A program made the position numbers and the translations under genes. Source: Bacteroidaceae bacterium (lineage in GTDB: Bacteria; Bacteroidota; Bacteroidia; Bacteroidales; Bacteroidaceae). From it: a stretch of DNA of 64,000 bases. The stretch covers positions 1-64,000 of the forward strand of contig JAGASY010000034.1 in NCBI GenBank assembly GCA_017621515.1, read 5' to 3'. The notes beneath the pieces are model-generated. The model did no database searches. It was not told the origin of the DNA and was given only the letters and a program-made list of their open reading frames with translations. Below, in pieces: positions 45,468-54,101 of the stretch. Every line of letters starts with the position of its first letter. Positions within the stretch are counted from its first letter, which is position 1.

Positions 45468-48400
45468 ATGAAATCCTTTCTTCACATAGTCGCACAAGAC
45501 CTTTACCAGACTCTCCACGGAGATTTCCGAGGAGTCACTGTTATCTTCCCAAACAAAAGAGCAAGCATATTCTTCAACCGACATCTTGCCGAACTGGCGG
45601 ACAGTCCGATATGGACACCTTCATACACCACCATCAGTGAACTGTTCGCTTCGCTCAGCCGAAGAAATTTGGCAGACCCGATATTGCTCATCTGTTACCT
45701 GTACAAGGCATTCATCAAGGTAACAAACAGCGACGAACCTCTCGACAAGTTCTATTCATGGGGAGAAATGATGCTCAGTGACTTCGAAGACATTGACAAC
45801 AATCTTGCATACACCGACAAACTGTTCGAGAACATAGAGAATCTGGAAGAAATGACGGACTACGGTTTTCTGCAACCGGAACAGATTGAAGTTATAAAAC
45901 GGTTCTTCACCAACTTCAACCCGCAATCCACGACCAAGCTGAAGGAAAAGTTTCTGAACGTATGGAATGCCCTCAACGACATCTACAAAGAGTTCCGCAG
46001 TCTGCTCACGGAAGCGAACTATGCCTACGAAGGTATGATGAAGAGAGAGATTGTGGAAGTGCTGACAAGACAAGGAGAAAGCGGACAGGAGGTGCTGAAG
46101 GAAAGCGCGCTTCTGCAATCGCACACCTACGTCATAGTGGGATTCAATGTACTCAACGAAACGGAAAAGGCACTGTTCAGATACCTGAGAAAAGAAAGAA
46201 GGACTTTTTTCTACTGGGACTATGACGAAGCATATACAGGCATCGCCGACGGAAGAGCATCAAAAACCGTATATGAAGCGGGACAGTTCATTCAGGAGAA
46301 TATCCGCATGTTCGGCAACAAGCTCGACGGAAAAGAATGCTACCGCAATTTCAAGACTCCCAAGAACATCACCTTCATCGCTTCGCCTACAGAAAATGCC
46401 CAGACACGCTATGTGGCAGACCTGCTCAGACAAACTCTGAACCCGGACGAACCTCTGAACGAGACTGCCATCGTACTGTGCAACGAGAACATACTGCAAC
46501 CTGTGCTCCACTCCATACCGCCAACATTTGAAGCATGTTGCGGAAGTGAATATGCAGACAAAGGAAAGATTCTGCTCAATGTCACAATGGGCTATCCTAT
46601 GTCGGAAACTCCTGTAAGCAGCTATATCCAAGCACTGCTCGACTTGCAGACACACGGAAAAGCAGGAAAAGGAATATGGAAGTATGCTCAGGTGGCAAAC
46701 ATCCTGAAACATCCATATACACTGCGCATGGCAGGAGAACAGACTCTCGCATTATTGAAAGAGCTGAAACAGAACAATGTCATATTCCCGACAGAAAGAT
46801 TATTTGAACAGAATGAGTATCTGAAGAATGTATTCACGGAACAGCGTTCCAACCACGAACTGCTTGAATACCTTGCCAGCATCATAAAGACTGTCGGAAT
46901 AAGCTATAGGAAAGAGGACAACAGCAATTTTCTCGTACAGCTTTATGTGGAATCGCTATTCTGCGCGTACTCAATGATTAATCGCCTGAGCGTCATACAC
47001 GAGACCGGACTGTTTACGGTTAATTCCGACACATTGAGCCGTCTGCTTCGCCAGATAATCAACGAAAAATCAGTGCCGTTTCATGGTGAACCAGCCATAG
47101 GACTGCAAGTCATGGGAGTACTCGAAACCCGTAATCTGGACTTCCGGAATCTCGTCATGCTCTCCGTGAATGAAGGACAACTTCCAAAGTCCGACCACCG
47201 CGCATCTTTCATACCATACAGTCTGCGCGAAGCCCACGGCATGACAACCATGGAAAAGCAGAACAGCTTGTATGCCTACTATTTCTACCGCCTCATACAA
47301 AGGGCGGAAAATGTCAGTTTGATTTATAACAGCACATACGACGGACTGAGCAAAGGAGAAATGTCACGGTTTATGATGCAGATGCTTGTCGAATCGGATA
47401 AGCTGATGTGTCCCAAACAGCGCATAGAGCTGAAATCGCTTTATGCGACAAACGACTCCACGACAGCCAAGAGCTTCTGTGTCCGAAAATCAGACGAGGT
47501 GATGAAACTGCTCCGTCGCCGCTTCGACCTTGCCCACGAAGAGGAATACAAACAACGGCACAACGGCAAGGAAATGCTACTTACTCCTTCCGCCATAAAC
47601 TGCTACATAAATTGCGGATTGCAGTTCTATTTTAAATATGTAGCAGGAATGAGAATTGATGATGACGTGACGGAAGAAGTCGATAATGCCATGTTCGGAA
47701 CCATATTCCATGCCTGCATGGAGAAAATATACGGTGCTAACACCGGACGAGTGTTGCAGAGCAATACGCTGAAGGAATGGGCAAAAGATACGGAAATGAT
47801 TGGAAGATTAGTAGATGAAGCGTTTGCCAAGGAATTCTTCAAAATCAAGACCGGAAAAGCCGAAGGCGCATCGTCCTATCACAAGCCGCACTACAACGGA
47901 GAGCAGCTATTAAATAGGCATGTCATAATAAGCTATGTGAAGAATCAGCTGAACTATGATGCACAACTTTGTCCGCTTACCATTCTCAGTGTGGAAACGG
48001 AAAGATATATGGAAATATGTATCGGCACCGAACAGCCGACCAGAATCAGAATCGGAGGAATTATAGACAGATACGACAAGATAACGACTGAAAACGGCGA
48101 AGTTCTGCGTATCGTCGATTACAAGACAAGTTCAAATGTGCAGAAGGCCAAAAGCATACGCGAACTGTTCGACTCATCATTGGGAAACAGAGCGTACCAT
48201 ATTCTTCAGGCATTCTACTACTCTGACGTAATGACGCAAACAGAGCACAACCCCATCGCTCCTTCTCTCATGTATGTGAAACAGGCAAAGAGAAACAGCG
48301 ATGTCATTGTCAAAATAGGAAAAGAGGAGATAACAGATTTCGCGAAACAGTGCAAAAAGGAATACCACGAACTGCTGACCGATACCGTCAGCGACATCTT

Positions 48401-48482
48401 CAGTCCTGACATTCCTTTCACTCAAACCGCGACAGAAAAGCACTGCGAGTACTGCGACTTCAAAGCGTTTTGCGAAAGATGA
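45468..48482 (+). CDS. addB: PD-(D/E)XK nuclease/helicase-like protein, AddB-like
   Basis: This 1004-residue partner of AddA begins with the AddB-type start MKSFLHIVAQDLYQ and VIFPNKRASIFFN (about 25-37; a degenerate Walker A). The C-terminal nuclease has Asp867 (GGIIDRYD), Asp884 and Lys886 (VDYKTS). The iron-sulfur cluster ligands expected for AddB are present: Cys712 or Cys716 (NCYINCGLQF) and Cys993, Cys996 and Cys1002 (CEYCDFKAFC). It recognises recombination hotspots and cuts the opposite strand. It is encoded about 14 kb away from addA and on the other strand. Ends in TGA. Confidence 0.9.
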   Translation: MKSFLHIVAQDLYQTLHGDFRGVTVIFPNKRASIFFNRHLAELADSPIWTPSYTTISELFASLSRRNLADPILLICYLYKAFIKVTNSDEPLDKFYSWGEMMLSDFEDIDNNLAYTDKLFENIENLEEMTDYGFLQPEQIEVIKRFFTNFNPQSTTKLKEKFLNVWNALNDIYKEFRSLLTEANYAYEGMMKREIVEVLTRQGESGQEVLKESALLQSHTYVIVGFNVLNETEKALFRYLRKERRTFFYWDYDEAYTGIADGRASKTVYEAGQFIQENIRMFGNKLDGKECYRNFKTPKNITFIASPTENAQTRYVADLLRQTLNPDEPLNETAIVLCNENILQPVLHSIPPTFEACCGSEYADKGKILLNVTMGYPMSETPVSSYIQALLDLQTHGKAGKGIWKYAQVANILKHPYTLRMAGEQTLALLKELKQNNVIFPTERLFEQNEYLKNVFTEQRSNHELLEYLASIIKTVGISYRKEDNSNFLVQLYVESLFCAYSMINRLSVIHETGLFTVNSDTLSRLLRQIINEKSVPFHGEPAIGLQVMGVLETRNLDFRNLVMLSVNEGQLPKSDHRASFIPYSLREAHGMTTMEKQNSLYAYYFYRLIQRAENVSLIYNSTYDGLSKGEMSRFMMQMLVESDKLMCPKQRIELKSLYATNDSTTAKSFCVRKSDEVMKLLRRRFDLAHEEEYKQRHNGKEMLLTPSAINCYINCGLQFYFKYVAGMRIDDDVTEEVDNAMFGTIFHACMEKIYGANTGRVLQSNTLKEWAKDTEMIGRLVDEAFAKEFFKIKTGKAEGASSYHKPHYNGEQLLNRHVIISYVKNQLNYDAQLCPLTILSVETERYMEICIGTEQPTRIRIGGIIDRYDKITTENGEVLRIVDYKTSSNVQKAKSIRELFDSSLGNRAYHILQAFYYSDVMTQTEHNPIAPSLMYVKQAKRNSDVIVKIGKEEITDFAKQCKKEYHELLTDTVSDIFSPDIPFTQTATEKHCEYCDFKAFCER

Positions 48483-48497
48483 GTCACACAAACAGTC

Positions 48498-48536
48498 TGA
48501 CGGACAAGTTTCGGTGCGAATGAAACTTGTCCGTCA
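48498..48536 (+). terminator. Terminator after addB
   Basis: TGACGGACAAGTTTC pairs exactly with GAAACTTGTCCGTCA around a 9-base loop. A weaker hairpin (about 48557-48592) serves the converging EFR1 gene. Confidence 0.75.
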
Positions 48537-48597
48537 AATTATTTTTAAAACTGTAATCAACGGAAATCAGACTGTTTCTTACCGAGTCCGTTTATTC

Positions 48598-49362
48598 TTA
48601 ATTCACCAAAGGATTAAGATACTGTCCTTTGCCACGAGTAAACCACCCGTATTGTATGGCATGTGCAGGGCACACATGATAACACCGAAGACATCCGGCA
48701 CAATTGTCGTGCCACACAGGACGTTTGTCGTCAGCGGAAGAAATGTTATGCAACGGACAGGCAGCGACACACTTTCCGCAAGCAATGCACTTGTCCGTAT
48801 ATCGGAACGGCTTCGGAGACATAAGAAAGCGGTTGAAGAAAGGACGGACTACACGGCTTTTCAACCAAGGGAAAGCACCGGGAAGAATATCGAAGAAGCC
48901 ACATTTCCTCTGCCTGACAGCATCAACCGCTTGCTTCATGCGTTCTGCCGCCGCCCTAAGTTTCATTCCTTCCTTTTCTTTGGAATCCACATCAAAACCG
49001 GGAAGGGAAATATAAGATTCCGGCATCTGAAAATCAAAACCAAGGTTGCACTGCCAACCTTTGCTCTCGACAGAACGACAGAATATCTCTTTTGTCATTC
49101 CCGTATCGTCTCCACAAGTACACAAATAATAGACATAACTCACATTGCGGACAGACAAACGGCGGATAAAGTTCTCCACCAACAAAGGAACACCCCAAGC
49201 ATAGCAAGGAAATACGAACCCGAGACACTCACCGTCCTGCATCGTATATTCCATGCTCCCGCAAAGTTCATCGGGCATGAACCTCAGTTCGTCACCAAGG
49301 CTGGCAGCAAGCTCACGAGCCGCCCACTCTGAATTACCGGTTCCGGAAAAATAAAAAACCAT
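48598..49362 (-). CDS. EFR1-type ferredoxin/flavodoxin protein
   Basis: This 254-residue protein has a flavodoxin-like N-terminal half (MVFYFSGTGNSEWAARELA) and two 4Fe-4S motifs, CIACGKCVAACP and CAGCLRCYHVCP, in the C-terminal part: the EFR1 family layout. It is a cytoplasmic electron-transfer protein with unknown partners. Its ATG lies one base after the corA stop codon, so translation is probably coupled. Confidence 0.9.
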   Translation of the reverse strand: MVFYFSGTGNSEWAARELAASLGDELRFMPDELCGSMEYTMQDGECLGFVFPCYAWGVPLLVENFIRRLSVRNVSYVYYLCTCGDDTGMTKEIFCRSVESKGWQCNLGFDFQMPESYISLPGFDVDSKEKEGMKLRAAAERMKQAVDAVRQRKCGFFDILPGAFPWLKSRVVRPFFNRFLMSPKPFRYTDKCIACGKCVAACPLHNISSADDKRPVWHDNCAGCLRCYHVCPAHAIQYGWFTRGKGQYLNPLVN

Positions 49363-49363
49363 A

Positions 49364-50290
49364 TTACAGCCACTGTCTTTTCTTGAAATATATCCACGAC
49401 AAAATAGTCGTGACTACCGAAGCGCATATAGCTACAGGAAATCCCCACCACACACTTTCCATGCCATTCAGAAGGTTCATGCCGAAAAGACTGGCAATAA
49501 GCGTCGGAAACATGATAAGCATGTTCAAGGAAGTAAGCAGTCGCATCACCGTATTCATATTGTTATTGATGATGTTTGCATACGTATCCATCGTGGAGTT
49601 CAAGATGTTTATATATATAGCAGTGGTTTCTCGCGCCTGATTCATCTCGATATTCACATCTTCGATAAGTTCAGCATCAAGTTCATCGACAGGCAGACGG
49701 AACTTCAGTTTTGACAACAAGGTTTCATTACCACGGATTGAAGTAGCAAAATAAGTCAGACTGTCTTGAAGACGAGAAAGACTCACAAGGTCTTTATTGT
49801 CAATCTGACGGTCAAGGTTGCGTTTAGCCTTCTCTATTATCCCATTAACCTGTTTAAGGTATTTCAAATACCACACCGATGCCGAGAGGAACATACGGAA
49901 CACCAAGTCGGCAGCATCGGCAAACCCTTCGGCGCGCCTCATCTGATGATTCACAAAGTCCATCATCATCCGAGTTTCCTGATGACAGATAGTTATGATT
50001 TTATTGTTCTTGATGACAATACCAAGAGGGATGGTCGTATAAGGAGAGCGTGAGGACACACTTTTCAGATGGGGAATACGCAGAATTATCATGAGCCATC
50101 CTTCATCGTAGTCATAACGCGCCCTCTCATCAGCGTCCGCCACGTCCGAAAGGAAATAGTCGGGCATGTGAAGCTCGTTTTCAAGAAATCTCACATCATC
50201 TTCTACAGGACATGTGACCTGTACCCAGCATCCCGGCTGCCATGAATCCATCTGCCGTATGCCTCCGCTAAAATTCCAGAATGTTCGCAT
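49364..50290 (-). CDS. corA: CorA-type magnesium/cobalt transporter
   Basis: This 308-residue protein starts at the ATG of MRTFWNFSGGIRQMDSW. A cytoplasmic alpha/beta domain and long helix precede two C-terminal transmembrane helices; the first carries the selectivity motif GMN (270-272) in SLFGMNLLNG. It transports Mg(II) as a pentamer in the inner membrane. The longer frame upstream starts with TTG and is rejected. The 144-nt leader contains a 12-bp perfect stem directly before the ATG. Confidence 0.93.
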   Translation of the reverse strand: MRTFWNFSGGIRQMDSWQPGCWVQVTCPVEDDVRFLENELHMPDYFLSDVADADERARYDYDEGWLMIILRIPHLKSVSSRSPYTTIPLGIVIKNNKIITICHQETRMMMDFVNHQMRRAEGFADAADLVFRMFLSASVWYLKYLKQVNGIIEKAKRNLDRQIDNKDLVSLSRLQDSLTYFATSIRGNETLLSKLKFRLPVDELDAELIEDVNIEMNQARETTAIYINILNSTMDTYANIINNNMNTVMRLLTSLNMLIMFPTLIASLFGMNLLNGMESVWWGFPVAICASVVTTILSWIYFKKRQWL

Positions 50291-50292
50291 TG

Positions 50293-50345
50293 GTCTGAAT
50301 CTTTGCTTGTTAAACAATGAGAAAATACAGGGTAAAGATTCAGAC
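50293..50345 (-). promoter_or_regulatory. Stem-loop in the corA leader, abutting the start codon
   Basis: On the minus strand GTCTGAATCTTT (50345-50334) pairs with AAAGATTCAGAC (50304-50293): 12 bp perfect with a 29-base loop. The stem ends 2 bases before the corA ATG and would hide the ribosome-binding region. A Mg-responsive or thermosensor role is speculation. Confidence 0.5.
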
Positions 50346-50440
50346 GCTTTGCTAATAGAAAGCAATGAATCTCTATCCTAACTTTTCGTTACTATTCGCC
50401 GGATAATCGTCCATTTAATTATTTTTTTGATTTGCGAGTG

Positions 50441-50448
50441 CAAAGGTA
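50441..50448 (-). promoter_or_regulatory. -7 box TACCTTTG for corA-EFR1
   Basis: Minus-strand TAnnTTTG match; predicted leader of about 144 nt to the corA ATG, longer than other leaders in the window. Confidence 0.6.
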
Positions 50449-50569
50449 AACAAAAAATTTATTTCATGGTACATTCTTTTTGAAAAAACACAAATTGGAA
50501 AAGCTTGTTTAGTATATAAAATTTTAGTGTACTCATGAAAAGCAAGAAACATGCTAAACCATCACTTTC

Positions 50570-51365
50570 CAATTTGACAAAATGATATTTTCGCCCAAAA
50601 TGAAGATTTAACACTTCAAGCGATTTTTTACCGAGGACAAAGAGATAAAAATTTTTAGTCAAAGATAAATTATTGATAATCAATCAAATACAAAATTCAT
50701 CAAAATACTCAAAAAAGTTCGCCGGACGCTTTTTTTTGAGTATTTGGAATATTCTGATAACATATTGATTATTAATATTTTACATATAAATTCACCGTTT
50801 TTGCCTCCAAATGCCACCTGAAATCCCCTCATTTTTCAGTTCTTGTTTTGACACTCTTCTGAAGCAGCGAATTATACACTTCTTAACATTTCAACCGAAC
50901 TCAGCTGTCGTTTTCTTCGCTCCTCAGTGCTTTTTCAAAAACTCTACGCTGAAAATTTCTCCAAACTACTAAGTTTTTAAAATTGTAGCGCACTGAAAAG
51001 AAAATTACAGTGCGCTGGAAATTTGACGACAGTGCGCTGAAAATTTGAAAACTTAGTACTTTTTTCCAAAATACTCTTCGCCGAAGATAAATAAATGTAA
51101 AAGAACTGCTTAAAAACGAAACACTATTTCACAATTTGCAGAAGCTTCACGAAATGCGCACAGAATCCCCGTTCTTCGAGAAAAGTTCGATGAGCTTCAT
51201 TTTGAAGCGTGCCAGAGGGGTTGGAATTTTAACATTTGGCAAAATCAAAAAGACAGTATCTATTACACAAAACAAGCAAATTAAAGTCAAAAACAACAAA
51301 ACTAATATCATTTTGTCAGAAAACAAAAGTGTTAAAATATATATATAAAAAATTTTATTATGGGG
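50570..51365 (-). repeat. ~795-bp dispersed non-coding element, copy D (reverse orientation)
   Basis: It begins CAATTTGACAAAATGATAT and has the complementary ATATCATTTTGTCA near 51305, so both ends show the same terminal inverted repeat of 14 bp. The CCATAAAA end is degenerate (AATTTTATTATGGGG). The central block at about 50946-51050 is shorter in stem words than in B. It lies between divergent corA and the secreted-protein operon. Confidence 0.85.
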
Positions 51366-51481
51366 ACATTTGCAGACCGTTTTTATGAGCATATTCACAG
51401 CCATCCCAATGCCATAATAAAAAAACAAAATCCTATTTCAATAAAAAAACATTTTTTGAGCATAAAGTCATAATAAAAGAG

Positions 51482-51489
51482 TAAATTTG
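51482..51489 (+). promoter_or_regulatory. -7 box TAAATTTG for the secreted protease operon
   Basis: Plus-strand TAnnTTTG match with a leader of about 38 nt to ATG 51532. Confidence 0.55.
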
Positions 51490-51531
51490 CGCAGTTAACA
51501 AAGGAATATAACAACTAATACACTACAAAAA

Positions 51532-52002
51532 ATGGTTATCAAGAAAAAAAACTTGCTCACAGCATTATTCTTGGCTGTTTCATTCTTACCGACTACAGCG
51601 AAGAGCCTTGTATTGACTCTTGCCGACGGTAGTGAAGTATATTATCTTCTCGGAGGAGAGACGAATCCGATGATGAAGTTTATTGATGGGGCTGTATATA
51701 TCAATGCAGACGAGTATTCATTCAGCGGAATAGAGAAATTCAGAATTTCACAGACCGACGACCCTAATGGCATTGAAGCGATTGCATCCGAAAAGGGCGG
51801 CATCAGCATCGAGAAGGGGGCTATATATATTAAATCTACAGCCAACTCAGGGGACATCAGTGTGTACGCTGCAAACGGCGCAAAAATAGATGCTCCGATT
51901 GAGAAATCGGGAGATATAATCGTGGTAAACACCGTGTCTGTTCCGAAAGGAATATACATCATCAAAGCAGGCAACTCATCCGTAAAATTCATCAAACACT
52001 AA
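51532..52002 (+). CDS. Secreted hypothetical protein with sorting-like tail (156 aa)
   Basis: Signal peptide MVIKKKNLLTALFLAVSF, then a ~75-residue region that starts LVLTLADGSEVYYLLG, and a C-terminal tail (SVPKGIYIIKAGNSSVKFIKH) of the kind that directs type IX secretion or surface attachment. No catalytic motif is seen. It is six bases upstream of the metalloprotease gene, so the two are co-transcribed and possibly act together. Confidence 0.72.
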   Translation: MVIKKKNLLTALFLAVSFLPTTAKSLVLTLADGSEVYYLLGGETNPMMKFIDGAVYINADEYSFSGIEKFRISQTDDPNGIEAIASEKGGISIEKGAIYIKSTANSGDISVYAANGAKIDAPIEKSGDIIVVNTVSVPKGIYIIKAGNSSVKFIKH

Positions 52003-52008
52003 GACTAC

Positions 52009-54003
52009 ATGAAAAAGACAATTATACTTTCAGCATTAGCCCTGTTATCCGCCTCACAAATGCAGGCACAGGATATATTGTACGGAAAATCTACAGACCG
52101 TTTCAAGGAGAATACGGTAATAGACATATCCGGATACGACTCTATCGAGTTCAAAAAAATGCAGATGACAATGTACAAGACCAACGAGTCGGGTACAACC
52201 CTGAAAGTTCCAAGAACATACGCTTCTACCATAGACTATTATACATTCACAGACCCGGGACGCATTATCTATCGTCCTAACGAGTTCAATAGCATGGACT
52301 TCACAAAAGAGACAAGCCGCTGGTGCTGGGCACGCAGCCGTGAGTCGGAGCACTTCATCGTGTTCTGGGAACCGGGATTCGGTCTCGACCCTTCTAAAAG
52401 CAGCATCAAACTTGATGTGGATTTGCTGTTGCAACGTGCTGAGGTTCTATTCGACTTCTATGCAAACAAATTAGGTTTTGTCATTCCGGGAGATTCAAAA
52501 TCGACGGATAAATATAAAATAGAAATCTTCGTCAACTACAGTACCGACTGGTTGGCTACAGGTTCGGGATATGACGACAAAATCGGTGCGCTGTGGTGTA
52601 CACCGTGGGCACTTGAAGCAAGCGGCGGACATACGGTAGGACATGAAATCGGACACTCGTTCCAGTATCTTGTGTCATGCGACCTCGGAACCAACCACGG
52701 ATGGAGATACGGATTCGGAGATGGTGCCTCAGGCGGATGTGCATGGTGGGAAAGCTGCGCACAGTGGCAGGCTTTCAAGGTGTATCCGGAACAGCAGTTC
52801 AACAACGGATATTATTCGGAAGCTATCAACTGTGCATACATGAACCTGCTACATGAATATTGGAGATATGCCAACTATTTCATACAGGACTACTGGTGTC
52901 AGCTTCACGGTCAGAAATTCATCGGAACACTGTGGCGCGAATCAACTCGTCCGGAAGACCCGGTAGAAACTTACCAGAGAATCACAGAAATCAGCCAATC
53001 TGAGTTTAATGACGAGATATTCAACTTTGCCTGTCGTTCTGCTTCGTGGGATATAGATGCCATACGCGAATACGGCAAGAACCATATTGATGCCTACTCT
53101 ACCAACTTGACACGTACAGACGACGGATGGTGGCAGGTTGACAGCGCGAACTGTCCGCAGAACTATGGATTCAACATCATCCGTGTGAACGGAGCACCGG
53201 AAAGAACTGTGATAAAAGCCAACTTCAAAGGCATTGCCGGAGCAGAAGGATACCGTACATACAAGGCAGACAAAGCCGGATGGAGATACGGCTTCTGTGC
53301 TTTGAAGAAGGACGGCGAACGCGTATATGGACAAGCCTACAGCAACAAAGAAGGAACTGCTGAATTTACCGTACCGGAGAATTGCAAGATGCTGTGGTTC
53401 GTCGTAAGCGGTGCACCGACAGAACACTGGAGACACCCTTGGGACATGGACGGAGACGATTTGCAGACTGGACTTGACAATGACGAGCAATGGCCATACC
53501 AAGTTAAGTTCGAGAATACGGAACGTCTTGGATACTATACATTCCCTGAAGACTATGTGCGCAAAGACACTACTGTGGTCTATGATATTGACCTGACATA
53601 CGACGGAAGTGGATATGGACGAACAACAGTCAGTCTCGATGTTGACCCTATATGTCAGGCACTGGGTGTGACAGCCGATATGATAAAGAAGACAGCAAGT
53701 GCAACAGGAAACGGCACCATTAAGTTCTACAGTGTATCGCCATCCGGAGTTCTCGGAAGCAACAACACAGCCAACGGACTCGGACACTGGTTTAACGCAA
53801 GCGGAACAGTGGTCAATCATGGCGGCAGCGCATACGTATTTTCTGAATTTACAGCCAACAGTTTGACATTTGCCGTAGGACAATATCCGGCACGACTCAG
53901 GGTCGGAAAAACCTATACAGTGCGTCAGGCATTGCAATACACACATACGGACGGAAAGAAATACACCGCTACTATTGTATTCAATGTCACTGTGGTGAAA
54001 TAA
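52009..54003 (+). CDS. Secreted metalloprotease-like protein (DUF6055 with C-terminal DUF4859)
   Basis: This 664-residue protein has signal peptide MKKTIILSALALLSASQMQAQ. The DUF6055 region (about 100-400) contains GHEIGHSFQYL with HEIGH at 212-216, an HExxH-type zinc site, and a possible third ligand in WWESCAQWQAF. A ~100-residue linker follows, then a DUF4859 domain (about 525-664; GLGHWFNASG, VGQYPARL). It is likely a surface or secreted zinc protease, possibly mucin-directed; that is inference. Co-transcribed with the 156-residue gene upstream. Confidence 0.82.
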   Translation: MKKTIILSALALLSASQMQAQDILYGKSTDRFKENTVIDISGYDSIEFKKMQMTMYKTNESGTTLKVPRTYASTIDYYTFTDPGRIIYRPNEFNSMDFTKETSRWCWARSRESEHFIVFWEPGFGLDPSKSSIKLDVDLLLQRAEVLFDFYANKLGFVIPGDSKSTDKYKIEIFVNYSTDWLATGSGYDDKIGALWCTPWALEASGGHTVGHEIGHSFQYLVSCDLGTNHGWRYGFGDGASGGCAWWESCAQWQAFKVYPEQQFNNGYYSEAINCAYMNLLHEYWRYANYFIQDYWCQLHGQKFIGTLWRESTRPEDPVETYQRITEISQSEFNDEIFNFACRSASWDIDAIREYGKNHIDAYSTNLTRTDDGWWQVDSANCPQNYGFNIIRVNGAPERTVIKANFKGIAGAEGYRTYKADKAGWRYGFCALKKDGERVYGQAYSNKEGTAEFTVPENCKMLWFVVSGAPTEHWRHPWDMDGDDLQTGLDNDEQWPYQVKFENTERLGYYTFPEDYVRKDTTVVYDIDLTYDGSGYGRTTVSLDVDPICQALGVTADMIKKTASATGNGTIKFYSVSPSGVLGSNNTANGLGHWFNASGTVVNHGGSAYVFSEFTANSLTFAVGQYPARLRVGKTYTVRQALQYTHTDGKKYTATIVFNVTVVK

Positions 54004-54034
54004 AAAGATTCTGACAGATAAAAAGCAGAAATAA

Positions 54035-54066
54035 ATCTCCGGAACATACGTTTCGGAGATTTTTTA
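54035..54066 (+). terminator. Terminator after metalloprotease gene
   Basis: ATCTCCGGAAC and GTTTCGGAGAT form an 11-bp stem followed by a T-run. Confidence 0.8.
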
Positions 54067-54101
54067 CGTTATAAGTCTATATAAGACTACAAAAGCTGTA
54101 T

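Noticed and set aside
45183..45584. 133-codon minus-strand frame before addB
   Set aside because: It overlaps the addB start by 117 bp on the opposite strand; its only start lies inside addB. No family recognised.
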